DNA from: Straminergon stramineum
Taxonomy: Eukaryota; Streptophyta; Bryopsida; Hypnales; Calliergonaceae
Assembly (NCBI GenBank): GCA_963920665.1
Contig: OY987265.1
Location: 45,363,620-45,427,619, forward strand
Reading direction: 5' to 3'
DNA: 64,000 bases
Position numbers and translations under genes: made by a program. Positions 11,401-23,350 of the stretch are shown piece by piece. The notes below the pieces were generated by a model. The model ran no database searches. It was not told where the DNA came from and saw nothing but the letters and a program-made list of their open reading frames with translations. Positions within the stretch are counted from its first letter, which is position 1, and every line of letters starts with the position of its first letter.

Positions 11401-14400
11401 TTGCTCATGTCAGGACATGTCCTTGCGGATTGTGGAGATGGCGAAACACCTCTGGTGAGCTTTCATGGCCACCGGTATTACATTAGCACCTATTTATTGG
11501 TTCATGCAGAGGCCTCTCTATAGTTGCATTACTGTAATTAATTTTATAACCCATAAAATTAATGTCTTTTCTTTTTGTGTTTTGTTAAGAAAGTTTCTTC
11601 CTTTTCCTCTGCTTGTTTTACTCCTAAGAATTCCTTGTCAAGAATCCTCTCATGGTATTCTTGTAACGAAATTTTTGGACATGCTTCTCCAGGTCCCTGA
11701 GTCAATATCAGCGTTGAGTGTGAGCACAACAGATGCTGCCAATCATCCTGCGGTAGTGCTTTCTCGGTTAGTAACGGTGTCTATCATTCACGGGATTGCG
11801 GATGAAATTTTTAGGTTTTTTTAGGCATCCTGGATGTTTATGGGGACCATACCTAGCTATTGTCGCTTCTTGAAGCCTAGTTGCTATGAGGGGCTACCAA
11901 ATTCTTTTAGTAGATAAGTAGTTTGTAGTTTGGTTCCTTGCTCACTCTGTTTTTTGGGTCAGATCTGTTATCGAGTTGGCACGCCAGAGCTTGGATGTAG
12001 CTTTACGAGCTGAGTTTTTCAGCCCACGTCTCATGGAGGTAATGTTCTGCTGCTTCTGCTGCTGCTAATGTTGCCAATTTATCTGTGGGCGATTTTTGGA
12101 GCCTAGTTTGTGGTATGAGGCAACAATAATCATATTTGAACCTTTGAACGCTCTGGAAAATGTAATCAATCAGACTTAATGGGCGATCAAGGGTTAAATA
12201 CCCCAAATTCTGTGTATGTGTCGGGCATGACGCGGCATCAGTGCAAATAGCTCATAAGCACTTGAACAGGATCAGATATCGTGCTAATCCACTTCAAACC
12301 ACGCCGTCTGATCTATATCTCGAAACTGCTTGTGACCGACAGGTTTAAAACGTTAGATCTTAATTATCATCTCATCTTCCTGAGTAACTGTTCACCTTCC
12401 TCAGCCGCCTAAACCCTGAAAATTTCAAACTCTTGACTGTACGCTTTGCCGATCTTCTAACATTGGTGAAACTGGCTTTCTTGGCCTCGGAGGAGGCAGG
12501 CAAGGTGGTTTGAGTTCTGCAAGATTGAGCTGGCTCTGCTGGATTGTGAACCTTACTTTGTTACCACGAAGTGCATATATAAAGGAATTCTCAAGTGGTT
12601 TGGTTGTTGCTTGCAGGCCATTGTGTGGTTTTTTGGGAGATGGGTGGACACCTACTTAATGCCAGCTGATGCAGGACGAGGCCCCAATTCTACTCCTTCC
12701 AGTAATGAAGGCGATCAGCAGCAGATGCCTGGCATAGCTGGTCCACAACTTCATCCTCTTGTCATGGCATTTGGAGAGGAAGGAGGTGGTAAGGTTGTTT
12801 TGGATGTGCTTGTAAGAGTGGCTGTTGCTGCCCTTACTGCGTGGCCTGGCGAACGCACATTGCAGGTATTTTGTTACGCCATATTGCCTCGTTTGACCAA
12901 AGCCTTCTATCTGCCTGTATGAAAAGGTCTAAAATTTAATTTGTCTTCATTTGTCTGTGTCTCGCAGGAGCTCGCGGGATTTCAGCTCCTTCCATCCTTG
13001 GTGCGAAGGCGTAATATCTGTGTTCACTTGGTCACCCTGGTGAGTTTCATCTATCTTATCTTGTTCTACTTGTCACTACATGAATAATGTGTCGAGTGCA
13101 TTTGATGTTGTTACCGCTGCAGGTAGTTGTGTGGCTTGCTTGCTTCGTTTGTAAGATGTTTTTCGTGCTTGCTTCGTTTGCTTGATTTTTTTTATTACCA
13201 GATATTGAGATGTCTGGAATTCATGAATCTGCTGTGGTTCAGGTTCTAAAATGATTCAATTGTCATGTACAGGAACCTTGGCAGGAGTTGGCTCAGGCTT
13301 TTGCGTACCAACAACCCCCTCTTGTCAACCTTGCATCTCCAATCCAGGTTAGAATTAATCTTCCGCGCAGCATTTGCTTGGACAAGATCGAGCTTTACTA
13401 CCTGTTCGATTATCTTGATTAATTCTAACTTGAAGTCAAAGTCATGGCTCTTCAGTAAATTCATTAAATGAATTGAAAGTGAGTTTCGCTGTGTTTTGGT
13501 GATGCAGCGGGCACTGTCAGAGGCCCTTTGTCGATCAGCTGCTGGTATGGGTAGTGGTGATGCGACCAATCAGTAAGTGAGCTTGGATTTACTTTTCCCT
13601 CTTAAATTGTGAATGCATTTTAACCGTTCGTTGTCATGACATCCCGCAAGTTTATTATCCTGATTTCATACGGAGCTTGTAGCATGTCGTTCTTCGGCGG
13701 AATGTTGCATCATTTTGGCACTAAAATCTAACTTTATTGTGCAGATATGTCAGGGATTTATTAGGCCCTATAACGAATAGTTTAGCTATACTTTCAAAAC
13801 ATGATGATCTGCAAGTGTTTGCACAGCAGCCTGATGTCATTATGCAGGTGAGATGGGGCTTCCTCCTGTTTTTGACCTCTGTATTCTGGATCATCTTATC
13901 CTGCCTTCGCTGTTGGAGTTTTGCGAGAAACCAAATGTGAGGGGATAATTGATACTGATTTGTGGACTGGAATATGCCATATCTGTATCTTGAGTTCCAC
14001 TTTTGTTAATGTTCCAAGCATTCCTTGTGTTGTCTCAGGTGAGTTGTCTAATTGAAAGATTAAGGGGGGCAGCAAGAGCTACGCTGCCACGGAGTCAGAG
14101 AGCAATTTTTGATGTAGGGTCTGCAGTCATGGAGCCGTTGCTGGTATTGGTGCAAACATACAAGCATCAGGTATCAAAATGTGATTACAGTCTTGAACGT
14201 TAAAGAAGAATGTTCGTTTGCAGATAGTCGTCGATATTCTTCTTTCTTCTGCATACGGGACTGTGTTGGTTGAATATGGTTTCGTCTGACGTAGAGAAAG
14301 AGCGCGAGAGTTACGAAGAAATTTTTTCCTTTAATTTGGTTGTAAAGCTGGTGACCTTGGTCTGAAGAAGTCTTAGAGTGGAACACTTAATAGTTGTTTC

Positions 14401-16674
14401 ATGACCAAAAACGGTCCTCTGTTCAGGGTGTAGTTGTCAAGCGCTATGTTTTAGCTTTTATTTTAACTGCTTTGCATTTTAATTATGGGTTAATTGTTAG
14501 ATTATGTGCTGTATTGAACTGCTAGATTGTGAAGTTTGTCTTGTGACTTCAAGTATATCTGGATGTTGGATTGGTGCAGTCTTCCGTGATCTACTTGGTG
14601 CTCAAATATGTCGTCGACTGGGTAGATGGTCAAGTAGCTTTTTTGGAGGCCAAGGATACAGCCATCCTTTTCAGCTTCTGCGTACGGCTTCTCGAGATAT
14701 ATTCAGCTCATAACATTGGAACGGTTTCTGTGACGGCTTCGGTGAACTTGTTAAGCGAGAGTCAAACTGAGAAGTATAAGGACCTGAGGGCTCTACTTCA
14801 ACTCCTAACCAATTTAAGCTCAAAAGACTTGGTGAGTGTTTTGCGTGGTCAAACAGATTCTTTGGTTTAGGGTCGTTTTTCTACTTATGTGTTTTTTGAG
14901 GTCTACTCGTAATAGCTCCTGTATTTGTATCTAACCTTTCGTGTTAACACTACAGATCGATTTTGCCTGTGACGTCAATGGTGAAGTTGAAAATCCTGAC
15001 GTGGCACAAGTGAGTGAAATAATCGGTGCTCTCGGCGACTCTTGTAGGTCTAGAAATTTGTATTGTTTTTTTTAATTTATCTTTTTCAGTCTTGCACGTG
15101 GCAGAATTCTGTTTTAAATCCTAGTAAGCCTGTTCAATCTGCTCATGTTTCATGTACGGCAGGTTGTGTATTTGGGCTTGCACATTATTACACCGCTTAT
15201 GTCAGCTGACCTTCTCAAATACCCGAAATTGTGCCGCCAGGTTTATATCCTTTCCAACCTATCTTTGCTAGTGAATTTGAGTTATTTCTATTTTGAAAGC
15301 TTTTGGAAAAGACATTCCTTCACTCCATGAGCGATACAGGGCTCAATTGTATTACTGTACCATAACCTCTGCCAGTGTAATCGCTGCACTAGCATATTGT
15401 GGCATTACCTCCCTTCCTAACTTTCCAGTCTTGTATTCTATTCCAGTACTTCACTTTGTTAGCGCACATGTTGGAGGTTTATCCTGAGAAGGTGGCAAAG
15501 CTGTCCCCTGAAGGGTTTGCGAGGATTACGAGCACATTGGACTTCGGTCTGGGACATCAGGTGTGGATCTGGCAACTTTGACATATGAATTGGAATTAGT
15601 AGTACGTAAGGCTACATGATTTTTATTGGTTTTTTCATCATTGATTGAAGTGGTTCTATGATGATATCCTGGAATTTCACATTCTAGCTCTGCTTTGAGT
15701 AGTAATGTTTAATATTGCTCTTCAATATTATTTCTATTCTAGCAGGACGTGGAGGTTGTGAGTATGTCACTCACAACGTTGAATGCTATAGCTTTTTATC
15801 ACTATCAAGCCATTTGTAGGGGCCAGGAAGGTCTTGGTGTGCATGTGCTTAGTACTCAAAACGCACATGGTGTGGTGGAGGAAGGAGTATTGGACCACTT
15901 TCTAAGATCCGTTATGCAATTCCTTCTGTTTGAGGATTACAGGTATTTAGACTAATCAATTTTTTAATGCTGGTCGTTCTGTAAATGTTGGTTGCTTGCT
16001 TCATTTATCATAATGGACAACCCTTCCATATTGAGGGTCTTTGTCATTGCTGAAAGATTTCTACGACTTCAATATCCTATAATCCTTTCTTTATAGCCTC
16101 TTTACCTGATTATTCTCTGATATTTCTCTTGTCATTATATCGTACATGAGGCCACAGCGTGCTTATAATCTGCAGGTTTAGTGATTCACTAATTGGTAGT
16201 GAGACCCTTAGCTCAGTGTGTACCGTCAGTAATTTTGATGTCTGAATGAATGCGTCTGTTTCTGTGCAGTAATGATCTCGTGGAGCCAGCTGCAGATGCT
16301 CTCTTGCCCCTTGTCTTGTGCAATACTGCTTTATATCAGGTAATTTTCTGAAGTACAGATCGACTCTGGTGGCTGTTCCCTATCTATATTATCATGTTTT
16401 CACTGTTTGTTTCGGTAGTTCCTTTCTACCTTTCAATAAATGAAATTGATTATGGCAGTAACAGATTTTCATTTGTTTGGAACAGAGATTAGCACTGGAG
16501 CTTCTGAAGGGACAGCACAACGCTCTTATGCAAAGCCGGCTTGCCACAGCTTTCCACGTCCTTCTGAATGCTAATCAAGTGACGTCTTCTCTAGATCGCA
16601 AAAACCGCCGCAGATTTAGGGAGAACCTGTATTCGTTTTTATCGGATGTGCGAGGATTCTTACGGACTAGATGA
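5430..16674 (+). CDS. XPO4: Exportin-4 (karyopherin-beta nuclear export receptor), 30 coding exons
   Basis: Nuclear transport receptor that binds RanGTP and cargo; animal XPO4 exports eIF5A and Smad3, while plant cargo is less known. Exons: 5430-5534, 6071-6158, 6442-6550, 6917-7015, 7480-7522, 8120-8287, 8528-8797, 8933-9146, 9256-9370, 9511-9600, 9954-10092, 10489-10582, 10746-10808, 10980-11089, 11347-11454, 11693-11766, 11963-12038, 12617-12865, 12968-13039, 13273-13347, 13508-13572, 13745-13847, 14039-14170, 14580-14831, 14956-15009, 15163-15240, 15447-15560, 15746-15942, 16270-16339, 16486-16674. All introns are GT-AG, phases agree, and the total is 3615 bp (1204 aa), close to the family's roughly 1120-1150. 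Recognisable blocks are ATARFQAAATMQEAAIREW near the N-terminus, ALLEALVSEF, and FLLFEDY near the C-terminus. HEAT-like helices are implied by the family; an acidic NDEDDEAEQ loop lies near residue 520. ATG 5430 is the first after an in-frame TAA near 5354. The exon 15 acceptor (11347) is the weakest; exon 28 has a tandem TAGCAG acceptor. Confidence 0.95.
11126..11146 (+). other. G-quadruplex-forming tract in exportin-4 intron 14
   Basis: Five runs of three or four G separated by single T bases lie in the intron between exons 14 and 15. One-nucleotide loops favour a very stable parallel quadruplex in DNA or pre-mRNA. It is on the transcribed (RNA-like) strand about 200 bp before a weak acceptor site. 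Confidence 0.7.
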
Positions 16675-16770
16675 TAGAAAGTGTACAATCTAGGGCTCCT
16701 GAACAGACTTTCTCTATTCTTTTTGTAGGTATTGGAGTAGATAGTCATACTTATTGAGAACTGACGAGCC

Positions 16771-16776
16771 AATAAA
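16771..16776 (+). terminator. Poly(A) signal of exportin-4
   Basis: A canonical AATAAA hexamer lies 97 bp past the exportin-4 TGA stop, a normal 3' UTR distance. It is the first such hexamer after the stop codon. Confidence 0.45.
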
Positions 16777-16779
16777 ACT

Positions 16780-18025
16780 TGTACTGTAAACTACATGAGG
16801 CGGGCTGAGAAATATGTAGGTGTGAGGGTTTTGACCGAACTTTTGTATGTGGGCACCACAGAATTTCACTAGATCAATGTGTTGAACCATACCAAGTTCT
16901 GTGTTGTGTGAACTCCTGTCTCTAGTTATTACAATTGGATTTGATATTGGAGGTTGCTCTAAAGAATCGTTGGACACTCAATTGTGATGGTTCTCAATTA
17001 TTTCAAACGAACCATGCTTTAGTCGTAACAGCATTTCCTGTTCTTGTTCAACTTCAGGGAACTAAGGTAGTAGGCTCATAAATCGTTCATCTATGGGCTG
17101 TTCCACCTTTTTCATGTATTTCTTTTCATGGAAACATTTTTATCTAATTTTTTCAGACAAAGAGAAATTGATGTAGAATGTAACACATGGTTTCATATTT
17201 TTTTGAAGCAATATTGAATTATTTATGAATTTTCAAACAAGTTGTGTCATAGGCCCCTATTTATGTCACTAGATCTTCCATAAATTGTTCACTTGAAGTT
17301 ATAAAGAGAAATGGGGAAAGCAAGGACAATGATTGGCTCTAGCAATAAATTACACTTTTTTTCTCGACCCATTCAAATGACTGTAGAGGTTGATTTAAGA
17401 ACCATCTCATGTCTATTTTAGAGCTGAAGTTGGGACAATTCTAAATGCCCGAGTGGAGTTCAAGCCTCCTACCTTAACATCTAATTGTAAAACCTTTTTG
17501 AAACCAACCCCTAGAGATTCATGCCTAGAATGTAACTCACTATTCATGAGAGTCTAGGATTACTCTCAAAAACATCTATTTTCAGCACTTTGAAAATTTA
17601 GAGTTTATTTTTTGGATGTCCAATACTGAATGCATAAGAGAATCTATAATATTTTTTCAGCTTCCAACAAGATCCAACCAAAAATTAGGCAATTTTATAG
17701 TAGGAACAATCCTCAATTGTTTATTTAGACACATTTAGGTGTAGTTACCTTAGTGACTTCATAGTGGAAATGTAAGTGCTCTTGACAATCACAAAGTTTA
17801 TGCCCAAATAAACTTTTGGCACCCAAAAATGTTCTCAGAAGTGTATGAAAAGTAATTGGAGTTTCAATTATAAAAAAGGAGTAAATGATAAAATATACTA
17901 GTGGTGCAAAAATCCTTTGAAAGCGGGTGAAAATAACATCCATGAGGCATCACATTGTACCAATAGAAATGAGAAAGAAATTGTAGGATTTTTCAAAGTT
18001 TTCTACACTAACCTAATGAAGGAAG
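16780..18025. other. Intergenic spacer, nothing recognised
   Basis: AT-rich sequence between the exportin-4 3' end and the Stowaway-like MITE. No long frame with coding character is seen on either strand. Confidence 0.6.
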
Positions 18026-18027
18026 TA

Positions 18028-18599
18028 CTCCCTTCCTCCCAAATGATCTTCCTCTTGGACCCTATTGGACAAAGTGTTCCAGATTAAGGCTAAAAAGAAC
18101 ATTTGAAAACCCATTTCGCAGTGTAAGTAGGTTTTGGTGCACTCCTAGTATCTTAGAAACTTTGAGTTTCAGAATCCTTCTCAAAGTGTAGTTCTAGAAT
18201 ATTGAAAGTCATTTTTGGGGGGTGTTTTCAAGGAACACCATTGGGTACATAATTACTGAGTGTGAAGTCGTTTCTCTATGGGTAGTTAGTATAGGCCCAA
18301 ACCATATGTGGGCCTTTGTACCACCTCCCAAAGCTTCATCTCCTTCAAGCAAGCAACACTCAAAGAGGTACAAAAAATAAAAATTAATAGTATTGATTGA
18401 TCCCTTTAATCACTTAATTTGTCTTTTGATTGATGATTTTTTAGATTGAAGGGAAACTATTGCTCAGAGTTGTTTTGCTAGTTCCAATAGCAATCGAAAA
18501 TCAAATTTGACCAATTTTCAACTTCACAAAGTGGAACATGTAGATCATTTTGGGATAAAAATTGAGGCCAACAAGAAGATCATTTTGGGACGGAGGGAG
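18028..18599. mobile_element. Stowaway-like (Tc1/mariner-type) MITE
   Basis: The left end is CTCCCTTCCTCCCAAATGAT and the right end, read on the minus strand, is CTCCCTCCGTCCCAAAATGA, the classic plant Stowaway terminus. The inverted similarity runs about 30 bp. TA dinucleotides at 18026-18027 and 18600-18601 are the expected target duplication. GATCATTTTGGGA occurs twice near the right end as a subterminal repeat. It is 572 bp, long for a Stowaway, and encodes no transposase. Confidence 0.85.
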
Positions 18600-19694
18600 T
18601 ACAAAACTAGCAATCAAATTGATAAATATGGGAATTTTTATTTTATTTATTTATTATTATGCTATATACATGGAAATTCATTTTTACCCTATTGTATCAA
18701 TACCACAAACTCTCACTTCCTCCTCATTGACAAACATATACAGTATGCCTAAGAAGTTTAGGCACATTTGTTGGAATACTATCACCATCTTGAAATGTTG
18801 CAGCCAATTGGTTTTGTACCACATGTTGCAGTTATAGAAATTGGTGATTCATGTTGGTAATCCAATGTTTCTTTCATCTATCGTACGCATGCCACTTACC
18901 GTGCAGCTCCACTTACCATGCATGGCACCACACTCCACTATGCCACTTACCGGTCACTTTTAATCTCAGTTGTCAAATCCTCTCACATGAAATCTCAACC
19001 TTCCGATCTCTCTCACATTCAATGACTGGGCAAATGACCTAAACTGTCATTTTCAACTCACATTGATGATGGAGTCTTTGTCAGCTGTCAGTGGATTAGA
19101 AGACCGCCAACATAGATAGACACAAATTGCTCAGCATTTCTTGCACATTCTCAAATGCGTTGTGCTCTTCATGAATTGTGCTTGTAACCTAATTGGATCT
19201 AGATTTCTTCTTGTATTTGTTTCATACATAGTGAGTCTTGAAAACAAAATTCATGGCTAGCATAGAATTTCTCAATTGGTTTCTACTTTCAAACATTAGC
19301 GTTTCATGCTATGCTTCATGAGCACGTTTTTTGTTAGAAGCTTTGAATTCGTGCACCATTTTGGTGAATGCTTATTTCCTAGACGAATACATTGTACTAA
19401 CAATTATGTTTTGTAAAGGGTGAATCTCTTGAGTTCACTACTCTAATGAAGCGAAAACAATTACCAAAGCGTTTTGAAAGTCCAATGAACAACATTTGAG
19501 CATCGATGTTTGTGATCTCTGTAACGTCCACCTTGAAAAGGTAAGGTCCAGCATATGTTTTTCTGCATTTTTACTACAATTGTTCTATTGTCATGACTAT
19601 TAGTATTGCAACTATTTGCTTCTGGTTCTTCCTGCACTAGCGGCTATTCATTTATTATTGTGTTTATGCATGTAATTGTATCTTCACCATGCAG

Positions 19695-20450
19695 GGTTTG
19701 CAAGTGTGGAGCTTGAAAACATCTGGATTTTTTGGAGTTATTTTATTCGTCAAAGACACGGAGGTTGTTGTGCGTACCTCTGGTCGACAAGTACAAGTTC
19801 TGATGTACATGCTCCTGGTGACCAACTTCTAGTTTATCTAATGACTAGGTTGAGAAATTTCTTATGGAAGGTTCTGTAGTCCTAATTGATTGGTTTGAGT
19901 GCATACGTCAAAGTTGTTGCCTGCAAACCTTGACATACTCGAAGGAGTGGATGACCTCACAAAATTGAGTTATCTCAACAAGCCTTCTATAAGTTCTTCA
20001 CAACCTTTGGTACCAACATTTAAGAAATCAGATACATGTAAGTGCAAGCTTCATACGAGCACTTGATGTGTTGTTGCTGTTTTTTACACAATTTTTAAAA
20101 CATAGAATTCCTATATTCATGTTGAATAAGAGGTCCATGTAGGGAATCATGTCTTCCGAAGTATTGTTTTTGTTTCTATAGTACGACAATCATGTTTATA
20201 AAATGTAATTTGTTTGGTAATTTTGCAGCATTTGGAGACTAGAGTTGGTCCTGTTTTGATCGTGGTCAACCCTTTCAAGAGAGTTCCCATCTACAGAGAA
20301 ATAAATATGTGAGCTTTTTAGAACAGAACTCCTGAAAGCTCCCAACTTCATGTGTGTATATTGGCTGAAAATGTTTTTGGTGCCATGATAAAAGGTGGAA
20401 ATCATTACAATTACCTCATTGGAATGGGTATGAACTCTATAGTGCAGGTA
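19695..20450 (+). pseudogene. Myosin class VIII motor-domain N-terminal fragment, decayed
   Basis: Three coding islands match the start of plant myosin VIII heads in the right order: an SH3-like piece (GLQVWSLK, TEVVVRTSGRQV; 19695-19800), the LLPANLDILEGVDDLTKLSY block (about 19912-19972) followed in another frame by VLHNLWYQ, and TRVGPVLIVVNPFKRVP (about 20238-20290) followed by residues resembling the NKTIESPHVYAIAD region. GT and AG boundaries between the islands suggest that introns were kept, so the copy is DNA-derived rather than retroposed. In-frame stops and a frameshift break it, and the P-loop does not follow. It lies inside the pogo-like element between the left terminus and the transposase. 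The GPVL..VNPFK form points to class VIII rather than class XI. Confidence 0.75.
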
Positions 20451-21394
20451 TGCAGTCTTTAGAGTTCCTTATCATTGATTATGCAACAAGGTTTACACTA
20501 GTAATATCACTCTTATAATTGTAGAGACATAATTTTGCGGCTCACTAACTTTTTCTCTTTTTTTTCTATGCAGAGGGAATCAACCTTGTTCTGGTAGGAA
20601 AAATTTGATGAGTGTAGTTTTGTTGTTTGTGTTTGAATTTAATCTTCTCTACTATGAGAGGCCCTCGAGGATCTCAACGAATGGAAGCTCCTAAGCCTAA
20701 AGCTAAATATGCAAGACCTAGTGTAGGGAAAAAGACCAATGCAAGTGGACCTAGCAGAGGACAATGGACAAAAGAGATGATGTAGAATGCCATTGACACC
20801 ATCAAATTAGGGAAACTATCAATTAGAAAGGCATCTAAAAATTTCTCAATCCCCTCATCATCTATTTCAGACTGGATGTATGGAAAGACCAAGAAGAAGA
20901 GACACGGATTTGACCCTACCTAACTAAGGTTGAAGAAAGTGAGTTGAAAACATGGTGCTTCATTATGCAAGAAAGGGCATTCTTTGTGACCTTGCCCATC
21001 TTGAAAAATATGGTCCAAGACATTGTGAGACGCTATCCAAGGCAACATCCGTTCAAAAACGATCATCCTAGGCAAAGATGGTGGAAGTGCTTCAAATCAA
21101 GACATCCAGAGGTGGTGTTAAGAATTGGAGAAGGTTTGGAATTGAAGAGGTGTATGGGCTTAAACAAAAATGTTTGTGGACAATTTTATAACAATTTGAC
21201 CTCTGTGATTACTTCTCAAGGATACACAACTTCATGTATATGGAATATGGACGAATCGGGGTTCAAGCGGTGGACAGAAATAATACACTGAAGGTTGTGG
21301 CAAAAAAGGGATCAAGGAATGTAAACATTCCTACATGTGACAGTAGAGAATGGTTAACTACTTTGGTATGTATTAGTATTATTGGCACTTTCAT

Positions 21395-22496
21395 TGTCAC
21401 GACCCTCATCACAAGGCGTGCCCGTGCCACCTTGGTGAGCAAGGGGGACATTGGGGGTGACTCCCCAAGCCTTGCAAGAGATGAGGTGAAGGGGATTAGG
21501 AGTCCCGAGCAATCAGAGCGATGTAGCGCTCTGATCTGGACGAATTTGGAGGCGTGTGATACATGCTTGAAAAGGTCTTGAGAAGACGCTTCCAGCCGTT
21601 TAAAGAACGCGTGATTTGAACTTGCAAGTCAAAAGTTATGGGCGTTCAAAGTTGGGGGTGTCCCAGTCGCGCCGGGAGTGTCCCGAATCTTTGGAGGGCG
21701 ATAACTTTACGAGTACTTGTCCGAATGGAGCAAGTGAGCAGTTCATCGGCATCTACGCGTTGCGTAGATGTCGAAAATGGGGTCGCATGTGCAATTTAGA
21801 TCCCGGACCACAAAGTTATGCCGGGTGGAAGTTCGGGAGTCCCAAACTAGTGCGAATCGGGAGAAACGGGGTAGTCTTCCAAAACCAAAGGGTGTTTAGG
21901 AGTCCCCCTTGACATACAAGAAGGGGGGACTGCTGAATCCCACAGAGAGTACTATGAGGAGGGGTGGTCTCTCTCCTCACTCCCGGATGGTGCCATGGTG
22001 AGCCTAAGTGGCCCCGGGTGGTGAGGCTACTATTGGAGTCTCACCACCACTTGTGTGTTACCATGGAGTGCTTGTGCACTCCTTGATACCGGTTGGGTGG
22101 TGTCCCACTCCACACTATGCCATGGTGTGAGTCCCGTGTGGTGAGTCCCGATTAGTGAGTCCCGAAATGAGTTGGGTTGGGCCTAGTGGGGAGTTGGGTC
22201 CCATTCAAGGGCGGTTAGCACCGGTGGGAGTAGTGCCTCAACGAGTGCTTGGACATCAATGGAAGTTCCACCCCATGTCATCAAATGACATGCCTAGTGT
22301 CTTGTGGGAGTTAAGTATTGGAAGGAAAGGATTGGGAGTCACGGAGGAATGGGGAACCCCGTGACTTGAGTTGGAACCTAACATTGTAGGTGCGTGGCAT
22401 GTGCAGTGTTAGGAGAGCGTGAACCTTGGTGGCACTAAAGTGTTAAGTGTTTGGAAAGTGAGCTTAAGGTGGTAAGTGTCACTGAGGGGCGCGACA
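21395..22496. mobile_element. Solo LTR (Ty3/gypsy-like ends) nested in the pogo-like transposase
   Basis: A 1102-bp, GC-richer block begins TGTCACGACCC and ends GGGGCGCGACA, the TG...CA termini common in plant Ty3/gypsy LTRs. It is flanked by a perfect 5-bp duplication TTCAT (390-394 of the 21-kb row and 22497-22501). Excision of LTR plus one TTCAT restores the transposase reading frame. No internal retrotransposon genes or second LTR are present, so it is a solo LTR left by recombination. The short open frames inside it are not genes. Confidence 0.9.
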
Positions 22497-22799
22497 TTCA
22501 TACCCCATTATTTCATTTTCAAAGGAACGTATTTTCTTCAAGATTACATGAAATTTTGTGGACCAGGTACTACAATGAATGTTCAAGAGAATGGATGGGT
22601 GACAAATGAGATATTTTGTGATTAGTTTAATTGCTTTAAGCAAAACGTTCCTGGAGGTATGAATAAAGATCACAAGCACCTCCTTGTGTTAGATGGCCAT
22701 TGTAGCCATGTTAGTGCCATAGCACTTGATACATGCCTTAAGATGGGATTGGATGTCATTACAATTCCCTAGAAGGTCCTTCTTGACCTTAAGATTCAA

Positions 22800-23350
22800 G
22801 TAATTAATGTAAGTTACTATTCAATTGTATGTGCTTGAAGATGCATTTGATTATTTTGACATATTGCAATGGATTAGTCATTTTTCAAATATGATATAAA
22901 GGTCTTTATGTTTTGTATGTATGTAGGTCCCTCAACAACCTGAGAACAATGGTACAAATTGTGGCATTTACTTGATCAAAAGTTTGGATATTTTCTTGGA
23001 CACCATTGCTGAAGGGTTTTCTTTGGGCCAAAGTAGTGGATACATAGTAAGTGTACATGTTAATTTGAAAAGTTTCAATTTAATTTGAATTGTATATATA
23101 ACAACTTGATCTCTTCAAAGAGTGAATCTCCAATATGTTTGTGAAGAGTTTTTCATATTTGTTTGAAATGATCGTATCTGAATTTAAATTAACTTTTGGT
23201 GTTGACTTATTTATTTGGTCAGTTATAGAAAGTGCATTGGGAACTCCAAACTACTGCATTTCAAGATATAGAGGCAAATGCCAAGCGAATGAGTATAAAG
23301 CAGACGATATTGATGCTTCAAGGGGGATCAAATTTTTCGTCAATTGTTGA
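22800..23350 (+). pseudogene. Ulp1/C48-peptidase-like segment fused downstream of the transposase
   Basis: After a GT...AG intron-like gap ending near 22926, the frame reads VPQQPENNGTNCGIYLIKSL. This resembles the catalytic Gln and Cys motif (Q-x(5)-D/N-C-G-I/V-Y) of Ulp1-type SUMO proteases, often carried by plant transposons. The His/Asp part upstream is not recognisable, so it cannot be an active protease as it stands. It sits where the last catalytic acidic residue of the pogo transposase should be, suggesting a chimeric gene or captured fragment. Confidence 0.5.
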
